Origin: Alphaproteobacteria bacterium | GTDB taxonomy: Bacteria > Pseudomonadota > Alphaproteobacteria > ATCC43930 > CGMCC-115725 | Assembly: GCA_017353855.1 (NCBI GenBank) | Contig: JAFMSA010000274.1 | Location: forward strand, 1 to 6,085 | DNA: 6,085 bases | Reading direction: 5' to 3' | Shown here: positions 5,492 through 6,085 of the stretch, in pieces | How the letters are laid out: each line of letters opens with the position of its first letter | Position numbering within the stretch: the stretch's first letter is position 1 | The notes under the pieces: generated by a model | Databases searched by the model: none | What the model was told of the DNA's origin: nothing | The model's input: the letters and a program-made list of their open reading frames with translations, nothing else | Program-made: the position numbers and the translations under genes

Positions 5492-6085
5492 TCATACAGC
5501 GAAATATTTTGCGAGATTGGCGCGGATCCGCGCGAGCACCGGAATGTGGGGCGGCGGCAGATCAAAGTGCCGTCCGGTGACCGTTTCGAATACCTCGACG
5601 TAAAGTTGCGCAGCTTCGAGAATGATTTCGTCCGGGATCGGCGGCAGCGGGTCGCGATAGGGATCGCACCGCGCGCTCACCCATCGCCTCATGAAATCCT
5701 TGTCGAGGGTCTCGGGCGACTCACCCGCGGCGAAGCGCCGCTCATAACTCCCGCCGATCCAGTAGCGGCTGCTGTCCGGCGTATGGATCTCGTCGGCGAG
5801 GATGATGCGGCCGGCCGCGTCGAAACCGAATTCGTACTTCGTGTCGACGAGGATCAGGCCCCGCTCGGCTGCCATGTCCCGCCCGCGCGCGAACAGAGAC
5901 AGGGCCAAGCGAGAGGTCGTCTGCCACTGCTCTGCGGTCAGCAAGCCGCGGCTGACGATGTCCTCGGGCGTCAGCGGTTCGTCATGGCTGCCGTCGAATG
6001 CCTTGGTTGTCGGCGTGATGATCGTCGACGGCAGCCGTTGATTTTCGCGCAGACTGTCGGGAAGGCGCACACCATAAAGCTCCCG
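5492..6085 (-). CDS. purC: SAICAR synthase (PurC), 5'-truncated by window edge
   Basis: This enzyme ligates aspartate to CAIR using ATP, giving SAICAR, a middle step of purine synthesis in the cytosol. The last 197 codons are visible; the frame is open to the right edge, entering at RELYGVRLPDSL, so the GTG at 6070 is internal. The protein is probably about 300 residues in full. Recognisable motifs in order are STIITPTTKA followed by DEPLT (family TPSTKA...HDE), a conserved helix to AAERGLILVDTKYEFGFD, the ADEIHTPDSSRYW block, and the C-terminal DKDFMRRWV and PDEIILEAAQLYVEVFE segments. The long TPTTKA form places it with the larger yeast-like SAICAR synthases rather than the short E. coli type of about 237 residues. 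It ends in FAV and TGA, and the core MetE gene starts 30 nt downstream on the same strand, so cotranscription is likely. Confidence 0.95.
   Translation of the reverse strand, partial: RELYGVRLPDSLRENQRLPSTIITPTTKAFDGSHDEPLTPEDIVSRGLLTAEQWQTTSRLALSLFARGRDMAAERGLILVDTKYEFGFDAAGRIILADEIHTPDSSRYWIGGSYERRFAAGESPETLDKDFMRRWVSARCDPYRDPLPPIPDEIILEAAQLYVEVFETVTGRHFDLPPPHIPVLARIRANLAKYFAV

Overview
The window is G+C-rich and densely coded, and the codon bias leaves long open frames on the antisense strand of real genes. The phosphoglycerate kinase, the CBS-CBS-BON protein and the two dioxygenases all read like alphaproteobacterial proteins, most like Hyphomicrobiales of the Bradyrhizobium type. That assignment is by recalled family resemblance, not by a search.

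Left part (1-1978, + strand). The window opens inside a phosphoglycerate kinase gene whose first 85-90 codons lie outside. It is followed after 28 nt by a protein with two CBS domains and a BON domain. After another 59 nt comes a 72-residue predicted secreted peptide with a good ribosome binding site. A short hairpin directly follows its stop codon. The first two genes are probably one transcript; the third may be.

Middle (1979-2464). These 486 bases hold no gene I can support. The minus strand has two overlapping stretches with gene-like composition in different frames, possibly an eroded gene. At its right end a nine-codon mini-frame overlaps the start of the next gene.

Centre (2465-4444, + strand). 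Two Fe(II)/2-oxoglutarate dioxygenases of different families lie 18 nt apart: a TauD/TfdA-type enzyme and a phytanoyl-CoA dioxygenase (PhyH) type enzyme. Both keep the iron-binding His-x-Asp...His residues and a candidate 2-oxoglutarate-binding Arg. They look like a two-gene oxidative module of unknown substrate.

Right part (4430-6085, - strand). A 343-residue core MetE-type methionine synthase, lacking the N-terminal half of classical MetE but keeping all four zinc ligands, lies 30 nt downstream of a SAICAR synthase gene (purC) that runs off the right edge. These two are probably cotranscribed. The core MetE gene converges on the PhyH-type gene and their 3' ends overlap by 15 nt.

No mobile element, CRISPR array, tRNA or rRNA was seen. 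The most interesting points are the tandem dioxygenase pair and the stand-alone core MetE with no accessory gene visible beside it.
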